DNA of 15,953 nucleotides. It comes from an uncultured Spirochaetaceae bacterium (GTDB lineage Bacteria; Spirochaetota; Spirochaetia; Sphaerochaetales; Sphaerochaetaceae). The stretch spans positions 1 to 15,953 of the forward strand of contig CANRIJ010000021.1 of NCBI GenBank assembly GCA_947630635.1, written 5' to 3'. Below, one piece after another: positions 6,437 to 13,192 of this stretch; positions within the stretch are counted from its first letter, which is position 1, and each line of letters starts with the position of its first letter. Both the position numbers and the translations under genes were made by a program. The notes beneath the pieces are model-generated. The model was given only the letters and a program-made list of their open reading frames with translations. It was not told where the DNA came from and searched no databases.

Positions 6437-7665
6437 AATGGCGATGGTGCGCTTATGCTCATCCTCTCGCCGCTTCTAGGATGGTTGAATTCGATCTCTT
6501 TTGCATGAAGGTATAGCCTCTCCCCGTTCTCGTTTTTGCCATAGAGCCTATCGCCGATGATAGGAGCATTGAGGCCAAGTGCGGCATGGACTCTGATCTG
6601 GTGTGTTCTGCCAGTAAGGGGATAGAACTCCACAAGCGTCGCATCTCTTTTCATGAAATTCCTCTCCTCTATTTTCTTGAAGCGGGTAACGGCTCTCTTT
6701 CCATTGACTCTATCTTCAATTTGATATGGTCTATTATTGATATCAAGCCGAATTGGGATGTCTATTTCACCTTCATTTTCTTTGATTTTGCCATCTAAGA
6801 GACCTATGTACGTTTTCTTGACGCTTCTTTCTTCAAATTGCCTCTGAACGGCAGAGAGGGACTCTTTGTTAAAGGCGAGGAGCATTACCCCCGATGTATC
6901 CATATCAAGGCGGTGAATATGGCACTCTTTGGGGGAGGAGGGGAAGAGAGTGTGGAATCTATACGAGACAGAGTCGAGTTTTTCATCTCCCCTCCCAGGA
7001 GTTGCCAGAAATCCCGACTCTTTGTTGACGGCTGCTATGTCCTCATCTGCATATATATAGTCTAGGCCCAAGATCTTTGGAAGAATCAGAGAGCAGCGAG
7101 TCTCGCATGGAGATGAGAGATTGCCATCGAGTCTGAACTCAGCCAGTCCCTTAATCTCCCAGCCGCGCCTTAGCGCATAGTTTATCAGCTTTACTCCTGC
7201 ACACTCGCCGACACCTGTGATATTTCCATCCTCTAGGCCTTCAATCGTTTTGCCATCCCATTTTCTGAATCTGTAGAGCCCTCTTATTCTCCTGAGTGTC
7301 TCATTGCTGAGCCTTGCCCTCTCGTCTTTGAGATTTACATCGCCTCTCTCAATGAGCTTGGTAAGCTCATGGATTTTTTTATCGTTGATCTTAACCGCCT
7401 TATTGAACTCATTTAGAGAAAAGCATGGGGGAACATAGCCTTTTACCAGGTATTTTCCCTCAACTGAGCCGGAGAAGGCATAGATGACTCTCTCCTGATT
7501 CTCCTTTGTCCTTGCGATCAAGACTCCAAATGTCTCTTGCTTCTTCACGTTCTCAAGCTTCAGGCTCTTATCTCCAAAGAGTGAATAAGATCCTGTTTCT
7601 CTGAATTTCCTAAGTAGCCTAAGAGCCTCTTTTTTTGCCCTTGGAGTCATTAAAAATGAATCCAT
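6433..7665 (-). CDS. RluA-family pseudouridine synthase with N-terminal extension
   Basis: A 410-residue enzyme that isomerises uridine to pseudouridine in rRNA or tRNA. The catalytic domain fills the second half. It has HIHRLDMDTSGVMLLAFN, with catalytic Asp254 in the HRLDxxTSG motif. PLTGRTHQIRVHAA and PIIGDRLYG, the other RluA hallmarks, follow at about 348-378. The first 200 residues are an extra domain (FGVLIAR, YAFSGSVEG, GYVPPCF, GVGECAGVKLINYAL, LAEF) resembling the N-terminal domain of the long RluA-like proteins of Bacteroides and Vibrio, but shortened. The ATG at 7665 lies 6 bases after a TGA-TATAGT extended -10 and has no ribosome binding site. It converges on the coiled-coil gene without an intervening terminator. 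The RNA target is unknown. Confidence 0.9.
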   Translation of the reverse strand: MDSFLMTPRAKKEALRLLRKFRETGSYSLFGDKSLKLENVKKQETFGVLIARTKENQERVIYAFSGSVEGKYLVKGYVPPCFSLNEFNKAVKINDKKIHELTKLIERGDVNLKDERARLSNETLRRIRGLYRFRKWDGKTIEGLEDGNITGVGECAGVKLINYALRRGWEIKGLAEFRLDGNLSSPCETRCSLILPKILGLDYIYADEDIAAVNKESGFLATPGRGDEKLDSVSYRFHTLFPSSPKECHIHRLDMDTSGVMLLAFNKESLSAVQRQFEERSVKKTYIGLLDGKIKENEGEIDIPIRLDINNRPYQIEDRVNGKRAVTRFKKIEERNFMKRDATLVEFYPLTGRTHQIRVHAALGLNAPIIGDRLYGKNENGERLYLHAKEIEFNHPRSGERMSISAPSPF

Positions 7666-7671
7666 AGGGTG

Positions 7672-7680
7672 ACTATATCA
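7672..7680 (-). promoter_or_regulatory. extended -10 promoter, predicted leaderless start at 7665
   Basis: On the minus strand TGA-TATAGT (7680 to 7672) is followed by six bases CACCCT and then the ATG whose first base is 7665, the predicted +1. The -35 region (TGTCTA/GTGTCT, about 7694-7700) is poor and overlaps the -35 of the divergent tRNA promoter. No Shine-Dalgarno sequence is present. Confidence 0.55.
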
Positions 7681-7693
7681 GATTAAAAGACAA

Positions 7694-7723
7694 TAGACAC
7701 CCTCCTTTGATTGAGAATATAAT
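7694..7723 (+). promoter_or_regulatory. tRNA-Pro promoter
   Basis: TAGACA (7694-7699), an 18-base spacer and a perfect TATAAT (7718-7723). The predicted start near 7730 gives a leader of about 5 bases before the mature 5' end at 7735. It overlaps, on opposite strands, the -35 region of the pseudouridine synthase promoter. Confidence 0.65.
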
Positions 7724-7734
7724 TAGCATTCGTT

Positions 7735-7807
7735 CGGACAGTAGCGCAGGGGCTAGCGCACTTGGTTCGGGACCAAGGGGTCGGCGGTTCAAATCCGCCT
7801 TGTCCGA
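7735..7807 (+). tRNA. tRNA-Pro (anticodon CGG)
   Basis: A complete 73-base cloverleaf. The acceptor stem CGGACAG pairs with TTGTCCG, with one G-U pair at the base. U8-A9 follow, then D stem GCGC/GCGC. The anticodon stem CTTGG/CCAAG holds the loop TTCGGGA, with anticodon CGG at 7768-7770. The variable loop is GGGTC. The T stem is GGCGG/CCGCC with loop TTCAAAT. The discriminator is A at 7807. The next bases are AAT, so CCA is not encoded and must be added after transcription. It reads CCG proline codons. It has its own promoter and is followed directly by a hairpin terminator, making a one-gene unit. Confidence 0.95.
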
Positions 7808-7811
7808 AATC

Positions 7812-7835
7812 GCCCTGCATCAAGCAGGGCATTTT
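7812..7835. terminator. hairpin terminator of tRNA-Pro, also facing GH43
   Basis: GCCCTGC (7812-7818), loop ATCAA and GCAGGGC (7824-7830) form a perfect 7-base G+C-rich stem followed by ATTTT on the plus strand, 4 bases after the tRNA. On the minus strand the stem begins 4 bases after the GH43 stop codon, though the U-run there is weaker (GATTTC). It probably serves both convergent units. Confidence 0.75.
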
Positions 7836-9310
7836 CACTCCCTTACTGCCTTATCAATAAATTCTGAGCTTCCGTCTTCGCTGTAGATAAAGAAGAGGGC
7901 GCCTGTGAATGTAGAGTACATCAGCGCCTCAGTTGCCATTCCTGCGTATGATGCCTTTCCCAGGGAGTGTCCGTCTGCGAAAAACTCATATTTTTCGCCC
8001 TCTGCTCTGACCTCCAGTTCTAGGCTATCCTTTCTTTCTTTGAGGGTTATCTCCTTAAGCGTGCTCTCAAAGCCGTGCACATTCAGTCTTGACGCTATTT
8101 TTATATTGCCGTTTCTGGTAATCCAGACTTTGACTCTGTAGTAGTAGTCATTTGTCTCCCAGACTCCGATTCCTCCGTTTCCCTTAAGGCTCTCTAGGCT
8201 TAGTTTTGCCTTAAAGCTCTGATAGGGCTCAGTCTGTCTTACCAAAATCATCGTGGGCTCGCCAAGGTCTGTATTAAGCCTGTCCTTTGCCTTGAGTGTC
8301 AGCGTTCCCTTCTTGCTATTTAGAATGTAATTTTCTTCGTTAGGCATCCTGACTTTGAGAATAGGCTGATCCTCCAGGCTCTTTTTGAAGTCCAGTATTA
8401 GCCTCTCGTCTTGGCTATTTTCGCTAAAGCCCTCCATATCCATCTCGACTCTTCCGTTATTTCCAATAACCGGCCATCCGTCAATCCACTCAACAGGGGC
8501 TAGGAATGTCTCTCGTCCAAGCACATGCAGCCCTGCCTTGTAGAGCTTTCTTATTCCCAAAAAGTATGCGCACCACTTTCCCTTCTCGTATTCTAGAAGA
8601 TCTGCGTGTCCTGTTGCCTGGATTATGAAGTCCTTTCTGTTTACGTGGCTGAGAATGTTATTCTCCCTCGTCTCCCACGGACCCTCTAGGCTCTTTGCCC
8701 TCATGACCTCCTCGTGGTGTCCCATTCCTGTTCCGCCCTCTGCAAAAATCAGGTAGTAGGTGCCGTCCTTTTTATATACATGCGGTGCCTCAGTTGCGTG
8801 TCCAGAGACCCCCTTTGTTATAAGCCTTTCCTCTGAGAGCCTCCTTCCTGTCTTTGGGTCGATATAAAATCCAAGTATGCCTCTCTCTCCATCTACTACG
8901 CCATTTGAGCTATAGAAGCAGGAGCCGTCATCGTCAAAGAAGATTGAGGGGTCTATTCCTCCCTCTCTTATCTCAACAGGTCCGCTCCATGGGCCGTGGA
9001 TGCTGGTGCTGTACACGAGGAAGTTGTCATTTAGCTTTTTGTTGGTGCAGATGACATAGAATGTCCCCTCATGGTATCTGATTGTCGCAGCATAGTGCCC
9101 ACCAATGCTGTTCTTGCACCTCTCAAGACGAGCAGTCTCAACTGTCTTAAGCGCAGAGTCTACGTATTTCCAGTTTGTGAGATCTGTACTTTCGTAAATT
9201 GGTACGCCCGGGAAATACTCAAATGTCGAAGTCACTAGATAGAATCTGTCATTGGCTTTGCAAACTGATGGGTCTGGATTAAACCCCTTTATAACAGGAT
9301 TATGGTACAT
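7835..9310 (-). CDS. GH43 glycosidase (beta-xylosidase / alpha-arabinofuranosidase type)
   Basis: A 491-residue glycoside hydrolase family 43 protein, two-domain type. Residues 1-300 are the five-bladed propeller. The base is Asp13 in GFNPDPSV, the pKa modulator is Asp120 in GGIDPSIFFDDDG, and the general acid is Glu174 in SGHATEAPHVYK. The TSTFEYFPGVPIYES segment is typical of the beta-xylosidase subgroup. Residues about 310-491 form the C-terminal beta-sandwich that closes the active site. No signal peptide is present, so it acts in the cytoplasm on imported xylo- or arabino-oligosaccharides or related glycosides. It is transcribed divergently from the ABC-importer operon, which probably brings in its substrate. 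The ATG lies 6 bases after TAGAAT and has no ribosome binding site. Xylosidase versus arabinofuranosidase cannot be decided by eye. Confidence 0.92.
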   Translation of the reverse strand: MYHNPVIKGFNPDPSVCKANDRFYLVTSTFEYFPGVPIYESTDLTNWKYVDSALKTVETARLERCKNSIGGHYAATIRYHEGTFYVICTNKKLNDNFLVYSTSIHGPWSGPVEIREGGIDPSIFFDDDGSCFYSSNGVVDGERGILGFYIDPKTGRRLSEERLITKGVSGHATEAPHVYKKDGTYYLIFAEGGTGMGHHEEVMRAKSLEGPWETRENNILSHVNRKDFIIQATGHADLLEYEKGKWCAYFLGIRKLYKAGLHVLGRETFLAPVEWIDGWPVIGNNGRVEMDMEGFSENSQDERLILDFKKSLEDQPILKVRMPNEENYILNSKKGTLTLKAKDRLNTDLGEPTMILVRQTEPYQSFKAKLSLESLKGNGGIGVWETNDYYYRVKVWITRNGNIKIASRLNVHGFESTLKEITLKERKDSLELEVRAEGEKYEFFADGHSLGKASYAGMATEALMYSTFTGALFFIYSEDGSSEFIDKAVRE

Positions 9311-9316
9311 AGCTTG

Positions 9317-9345
9317 ATTCTAGAACTACTGCAATTTTATGGCAA
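9317..9345 (-). promoter_or_regulatory. GH43 promoter, predicted leaderless start at 9310
   Basis: On the minus strand: TTGCCA (9345-9340), a 17-base spacer, TAGAAT (9322-9317), six bases CAAGCT, then ATG at 9310. Both hexamers match consensus at 5 of 6 positions, and the predicted +1 is the A of the ATG. No ribosome binding site is visible. Confidence 0.65.
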
Positions 9346-9350
9346 TCTTT

Positions 9351-9371
9351 CAATCAATGTTGTTTTGATTG
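9351..9371. promoter_or_regulatory. inverted repeat upstream of GH43 promoter (possible operator)
   Basis: CAATCA (9351-9356) and TGATTG (9366-9371) form a perfect inverted repeat with a 9-base centre, starting 5 bases upstream of the GH43 -35. It could bind a sugar-responsive regulator that acts on the divergent promoters. No regulator gene is in the window to test this against. Confidence 0.3.
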
Positions 9372-9460
9372 TCAGAATTTACACAATTTAGATTTTAGCT
9401 AAGTCCTTATATTAGCAATAATTGTTTTAGAATTTGAATTTATGGACTCTACTTAGTCAA

Positions 9461-9489
9461 ATTTTGTCACTTATATATGTATTTTGTCA
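9461..9489 (+). repeat. direct repeats ATTTTGTCA, 20-base period (possible activator site)
   Basis: ATTTTGTCA occurs at 9461-9469 and again at 9481-9489, exactly 20 bases apart, about two helical turns. Both copies are followed by a C or G and then TT. They lie just upstream of the best promoter candidate for the importer operon. Tandem direct repeats at this spacing are the usual layout of AraC/XylS-family activator sites. Confidence 0.4.
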
Positions 9490-9501
9490 GTTTATTTCCA
9501 A

Positions 9502-9530
9502 TTCAAGGTGCATGAAAATTCTAGCATAAT
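9502..9530 (+). promoter_or_regulatory. tentative promoter of importer operon
   Basis: CATAAT (9525-9530) is a good -10, with only a poor -35, TTCAAG (9502-9507), at 17 bases. That is consistent with activator dependence. Predicted transcription starts near 9537, giving a leader of about 10 bases that contains the GGGGGGA ribosome binding site. Upstream A+T-rich hexamers such as TATATA (9472-9477) are alternatives. Confidence 0.35.
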
Positions 9531-9546
9531 CTTTGGGGGGATAGCG

Positions 9547-10524
9547 ATGTCAGCTAGAACAAAGGCAATAGCAAAATCCAATAAGGCAGTGGCAAAGGAA
9601 ATCAGACCCGAGCTCTCCAAGTCGCTTTCATGGAAAACAGACTGGAGAAGGAACAAGGGCCTGTATTTTCTCTTCCTTCCCGTGCTTCTTTGGTATTTGA
9701 TCTTCCAATATGGCCCAATGTGCGGACTCTTGATTTCGTTTCAGAACTATAAGCCGGTAAAAGGCATATTTGGCTCGCCGTGGGTTGGACTCAAGAATTT
9801 CAAGGATTTCTTCACTAATCCCTTCTTCAGAAGGGTCTTGGTAAACACAATCAGAATTTCGGTGACAAATCTTATTTTCTCGTTCCCGATGCCGATTATT
9901 CTTGCGCTTCTGATAAGCGAATTGAGAAGCAAGACCTATTCGAGAATAATTCAGACTGTCACATATATACCGCACTTCATCTCAATTGTCGTCATAGTGT
10001 CTATACTTATGGACCTGACAAATAGAAATGGCGCTATAACAAACTTTCTGGTGCACTTTGGCTTTACGCGCACAACGATGCTGAATGAGCCAAAATACTT
10101 CCTTCCACTCTATATAATCTCCGGAATCTGGCAGAATATCGGATGGAACTCGATTATATATCTATCTGCGCTTCTATCAATTGATGCTCAGCTCTATGAG
10201 GCTGCCAAGATCGATGGAGCGGGAAAGTTCAGACAGCTTATATCTGTTACCCTCCCAGGCCTTCTTCCAACAATTATCGTTATGCTCATTCTTCAGGTCG
10301 GAAAGAGCTTCAACGTAGGATATGAGAAGATCATATTGATGTATAACCCGCTTACCTATGAGGTTGCCGATGTTATCTCATCATACGTATACAGAGAGGG
10401 ACTTATAAACATGAACTGGTCATACTCAGCTGCAGTTGGACTCTTTAACTCGGCTGTGTCGTTCGCTCTTGTCTGGGCTACTAACAAGTTCAGCAAGAAA
10501 GTCAGCGGAAGCGGACTCTGGTAG
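9547..10524 (+). CDS. ABC sugar importer permease, LplB/UgpA type
   Basis: A 325-residue inner-membrane permease of the CUT1 carbohydrate ABC importer class, LplB-like. A basic cytoplasmic N-tail (about 1-37) precedes the first span (LYFLFLPVLLWYLIFQY, near 39-55). The family-typical FQNYKP and WVGLKNFKDFF follow. The EAA loop that contacts the ATPase is seen as EAAKIDGAGKFRQLISVTLP (residues 218-237). Six spans fit the family. ATG 9547 was chosen because GGGGGGA lies 6 bases upstream and it removes an unlikely TTG-started extension from 9484. It is the first gene of the operon, with its partner permease 8 bases downstream. LplB/YtcP-type systems import oligosaccharides such as pectin or xylan fragments, but the cargo here is unknown. 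Confidence 0.9.
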   Translation: MSARTKAIAKSNKAVAKEIRPELSKSLSWKTDWRRNKGLYFLFLPVLLWYLIFQYGPMCGLLISFQNYKPVKGIFGSPWVGLKNFKDFFTNPFFRRVLVNTIRISVTNLIFSFPMPIILALLISELRSKTYSRIIQTVTYIPHFISIVVIVSILMDLTNRNGAITNFLVHFGFTRTTMLNEPKYFLPLYIISGIWQNIGWNSIIYLSALLSIDAQLYEAAKIDGAGKFRQLISVTLPGLLPTIIVMLILQVGKSFNVGYEKIILMYNPLTYEVADVISSYVYREGLINMNWSYSAAVGLFNSAVSFALVWATNKFSKKVSGSGLW

Positions 10525-10532
10525 GAGGGAGT

Positions 10533-11450
10533 ATGGACAGAGCAATTAGAAACGAGATCAAAGAGCTGAAAAAGCCAGTCAAGGTCAGAAGAACAGTAGG
10601 TGAGCAGGTCTTCTTTGCTGTTGATATTGTTCTCTGTACGCTTTTGGCACTTGCAATTTTGCTTCCGCTTTTGAATATTGCATTCAAGTCATTTTCCGAC
10701 CCATATGATGTAATGGCGAGCACTGGGCTCTATCTATGGCCTCACAATCCGACAATCCAGGCATATAAGCTTGTATTTAAGAACCCCAACATCCTTACGG
10801 GCTATATGAATACTATCTTCGTAGTAGTCTGCGGAACGGTGCTCAATATACTGCTTTCTCTGATAGGCGCCTATGTCCTTTCAAGGAAGGGCACAAAGCT
10901 TGTGAAGTTCTTCACCTTGATGATTGTATTTACAATGTACTTCCAGGGTGGAACCATACCATTTTACCTAGTGGTTCAGGCCCTTCATCTAACGGGCTCT
11001 AGGTGGTCTTTGATAATTCCGGTGGGAATAAACACCTTCAACCTTATCGTTATGAGGACTGCAATGGCATCTGTGCCAGATTCGCTGCCTGAATCTGCAA
11101 TGATCGATGGCGCAGGACACGTGAGAATCCTCTTCTCGATTATGGCTCCTCTGACAAAGGCCACAGTCGCTGTTATAACTCTTTACTATGCGGTATCACA
11201 CTGGAATAGCTGGTTTAATGCGATGATCTTCCTTCACAAGAAGAATCAGTATCCTCTTCAGCTTATCCTCAGAGAGATTCTCATTCAGGATGAGACAGTC
11301 ACAGCTGGAGGCATGGATGCACTCATGACCTCCTCTGATACCTTCAAATACGCAACTATAATGGTCGCAACCGTGCCAATTCTCTGCATATATCCATTCT
11401 TGCAGCGCTACTTTGTAAAGGGCGTAATGGTCGGAGCGGTAAAGGGTTAA
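10533..11450 (+). CDS. ABC sugar importer permease, YtcP/UgpE type
   Basis: A 305-residue partner permease. The cytoplasmic N-tail is about 25 residues. The first span (about 27-50) leads into the family-typical SFSDPYDV. An MSD core follows, with YMNTIFVVVCGTVLNILLSL and the conserved AYVLSR. The EAA loop is ESAMIDGAGHVRILFSIMAP (residues 187-206), followed by HWNSWFNAMIFL, a signature of the YtcP/LplC group. The start has AGGAGGGA immediately upstream, overlapping the stop of the first permease. With the upstream permease it forms the membrane heterodimer. The matching binding protein is four genes downstream at 15596. No ATPase gene is present in the window. Confidence 0.9.
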   Translation: MDRAIRNEIKELKKPVKVRRTVGEQVFFAVDIVLCTLLALAILLPLLNIAFKSFSDPYDVMASTGLYLWPHNPTIQAYKLVFKNPNILTGYMNTIFVVVCGTVLNILLSLIGAYVLSRKGTKLVKFFTLMIVFTMYFQGGTIPFYLVVQALHLTGSRWSLIIPVGINTFNLIVMRTAMASVPDSLPESAMIDGAGHVRILFSIMAPLTKATVAVITLYYAVSHWNSWFNAMIFLHKKNQYPLQLILREILIQDETVTAGGMDALMTSSDTFKYATIMVATVPILCIYPFLQRYFVKGVMVGAVKG

Positions 11451-11452
11451 TT

Positions 11453-12451
11453 ATGAGAGTCAATTACGATGAGATGGTAAGTGAGTTCGTACGCGTACTT
11501 GAGAAGTATGGCATTACAGGAGACGATGCAAAGCTCTCTGCAAAGCTCTTTGCAGATGCCTCTAGAGATGGTGTTCACACCCATGGTCTCAATAGGTTTC
11601 CAAAGTTTATCAAGAGCATCCAAAACGGATCTGTAGATGTAAGTAAGAGGGCGACTCTTTCAAAGAGCTACGGAGCGCTTGAGAGATGGGATGGAAATAG
11701 GGGGCCTGGGAATCTCAATGCCTATATTGCAACAGAGCGCGCGATGGAGCTTGCGAGAAAGTACACTGTCGGCGTTGTAGGACTAAGAAACACCAATCAC
11801 TGGATGAGACCCGGAAACTATGCCATTCATGCTGCTCAGTCCAATATGATCTCGATAATGTGGACAAATACTGTGCCCAATATGCCCCCATGGGGTGGAA
11901 AGGATGCAAAGATAGGAAATAACCCCATTGTCTTTGCTATTCCAGTAGATGGCGAGGTGGTGCTTGTAGATGTCGCTATGTCCATGTTCAGCTACGGAAA
12001 GCTTGAGAAGCTTAAGATGGAGGGAAAGATGACTCCAGTTGATGGCGGACTTGACTCAGAGGGCAATGTGACAAGGGATCCAAATGAGCTATTGAAGACC
12101 CACCAGGTCTTCCCAACTGGATATTGGAAGGGCTCATCCATGTCTATAGCGCTTGATTTGATCGGTGCGGCGGTATCGGGAGGAATAACCTCAACTGGTA
12201 TCGGCTCACTTCCAACCGAGACTCAGGTATCGCAGTTCTTTTTGGTCATAGACCTAAATAAGCTTGATAACCCAGAGGCGACAGCTGAGATGATTAAGAA
12301 GACACTGGAGGATATTAAGTCCTCTGCTCCGCTAGATCCAAATTCTCCGGTTACATTCCCTGGCGAGGGCGCAAAGAGAATCAGAGAGGAAAGCGATAGG
12401 CTTGGTGTATATGCAGACGACAAGGTCTGGAAGGATGTATTGGCACTCTGA
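11453..12451 (+). CDS. yiaK: 2,3-diketo-L-gulonate reductase-like Ldh_2 family dehydrogenase
   Basis: A 332-residue NAD(P)H-dependent oxidoreductase of the malate/ureidoglycolate (Ldh_2) family. It matches E. coli YiaK (DlgD), which is also 332 residues as I recall it. YiaK reduces 2,3-diketo-L-gulonate to 3-keto-L-gulonate in ascorbate/sugar-acid catabolism. Shared landmarks are catalytic His44 in VHTHGLNRFPKFI, LRNTNHWMRPGNY (about 111-123) and MPPWGGK with IGNNP (about 144-158). VDVAMSMFSYGKLE (172-185) and PTGYWKGSSMSIALDLI (221-237) complete the match. It starts 2 bases after the permease stop, with AAAGGG upstream. The TIM-barrel gene starts at the last base of its stop codon. The match to YiaK is strong at family level. 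The true substrate may be another 2,3-diketo- or 2-keto-sugar acid, because the neighbours differ from the E. coli yia operon. Confidence 0.85.
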   Translation: MRVNYDEMVSEFVRVLEKYGITGDDAKLSAKLFADASRDGVHTHGLNRFPKFIKSIQNGSVDVSKRATLSKSYGALERWDGNRGPGNLNAYIATERAMELARKYTVGVVGLRNTNHWMRPGNYAIHAAQSNMISIMWTNTVPNMPPWGGKDAKIGNNPIVFAIPVDGEVVLVDVAMSMFSYGKLEKLKMEGKMTPVDGGLDSEGNVTRDPNELLKTHQVFPTGYWKGSSMSIALDLIGAAVSGGITSTGIGSLPTETQVSQFFLVIDLNKLDNPEATAEMIKKTLEDIKSSAPLDPNSPVTFPGEGAKRIREESDRLGVYADDKVWKDVLAL

Positions 12452-13191
12452 TGATCTACTCTGGACTCGTATCTGCGACATTCAAAACCCTTGACTGGAA
12501 AGATGTCCTATCTCTTGTAAGAGAGGCAGGACTGAAGGGCATTGAGTGGAGCGAGAACCATCATGTTGCCCTAGGAGATAGCAAAAAGGCCAAGGAGATG
12601 GGTGATAGGACAAGAGATGAGGGCATAGAGGTCGTTGAGTACGGCTCGTACTACCGCCTTCTGGGCTCTCTTCCCTTTGAGCCCTCACTAGAGAACGCAA
12701 AGGCAATGAAGGCACCGCTTATACGAGTCTGGGCAGGTGAGAAGGGCTCTAAGGATGTCACTTCATCTGAGAGAGAAGCCCTTTTGGAGGACGCAAGGAG
12801 AATTTCAAGGCTCTCCAGGGACGAGGGCATTGATATTGCCTTTGAGTGGCACAAAAACACGCTTACTGATAGCAATCTATCAGCTCTGAGTCTTTTGGAC
12901 GAGCTCTCAGGGGAGGCTTATACGCTTTGGCAGCCAAATTACCTCATGAGCGATGAAGAGAGGCTAAATGGCCTAATTTCAGTCAATACCTATCTCAAGA
13001 ACCTCCATGCTTTCCATTGGGACAAGACAGGACGCAGGCCGCTATCTGAGGGTGTTCAGGAGTGGAAAAGCTATTTTGGAGTCTTGGATGATAGCGAGCG
13101 CTATGCACTTATCGAATTTGTAATGAATGACAGCGTAGATCAGTTCAGAGAAGATGCTTCTACGCTTAAAAGACTATTAGGGGAGAAATAA
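12451..13191 (+). CDS. xylose isomerase-like TIM-barrel protein (sugar isomerase/epimerase family)
   Basis: A 246-residue AP-endonuclease-2/xylose-isomerase-like TIM barrel, the fold of many sugar and sugar-acid isomerases, epimerases and some glycoside-cleaving lyases. N-terminal strands read YSGLVSATF and LKGIEWSEN. Likely metal and active-site residues are Glu132 and His134 in IAFEWHKNT, Gln161 in WQPNY, His186/His189 in LHAFHW and Glu222 in LIEFV. No signal peptide is seen. It starts in a TGATG junction overlapping the YiaK-like stop by one base. It lacks an obvious ribosome binding site of its own, so translation is probably coupled. Position in the operon suggests it acts on the same intermediate series as its redox neighbours. 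The reaction cannot be assigned. Confidence 0.82.
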   Translation: MIYSGLVSATFKTLDWKDVLSLVREAGLKGIEWSENHHVALGDSKKAKEMGDRTRDEGIEVVEYGSYYRLLGSLPFEPSLENAKAMKAPLIRVWAGEKGSKDVTSSEREALLEDARRISRLSRDEGIDIAFEWHKNTLTDSNLSALSLLDELSGEAYTLWQPNYLMSDEERLNGLISVNTYLKNLHAFHWDKTGRRPLSEGVQEWKSYFGVLDDSERYALIEFVMNDSVDQFREDASTLKRLLGEK

Positions 13192-13192
13192 A

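Noticed and set aside
7734..7808. Alternative tRNA boundaries with TCGGACA/TGTCCGA as acceptor stem
   Set aside because: That register puts three bases, GTA, before the D stem. Shifting by one gives canonical U8-A9 and a standard T arm, so 7735-7807 was chosen.
9484..9546. TTG-started 21-residue extension of the first permease
   Set aside because: No ribosome binding site precedes it, and the ATG at 9547 has a strong G-rich site. The extension also overlaps the direct-repeat/promoter region.
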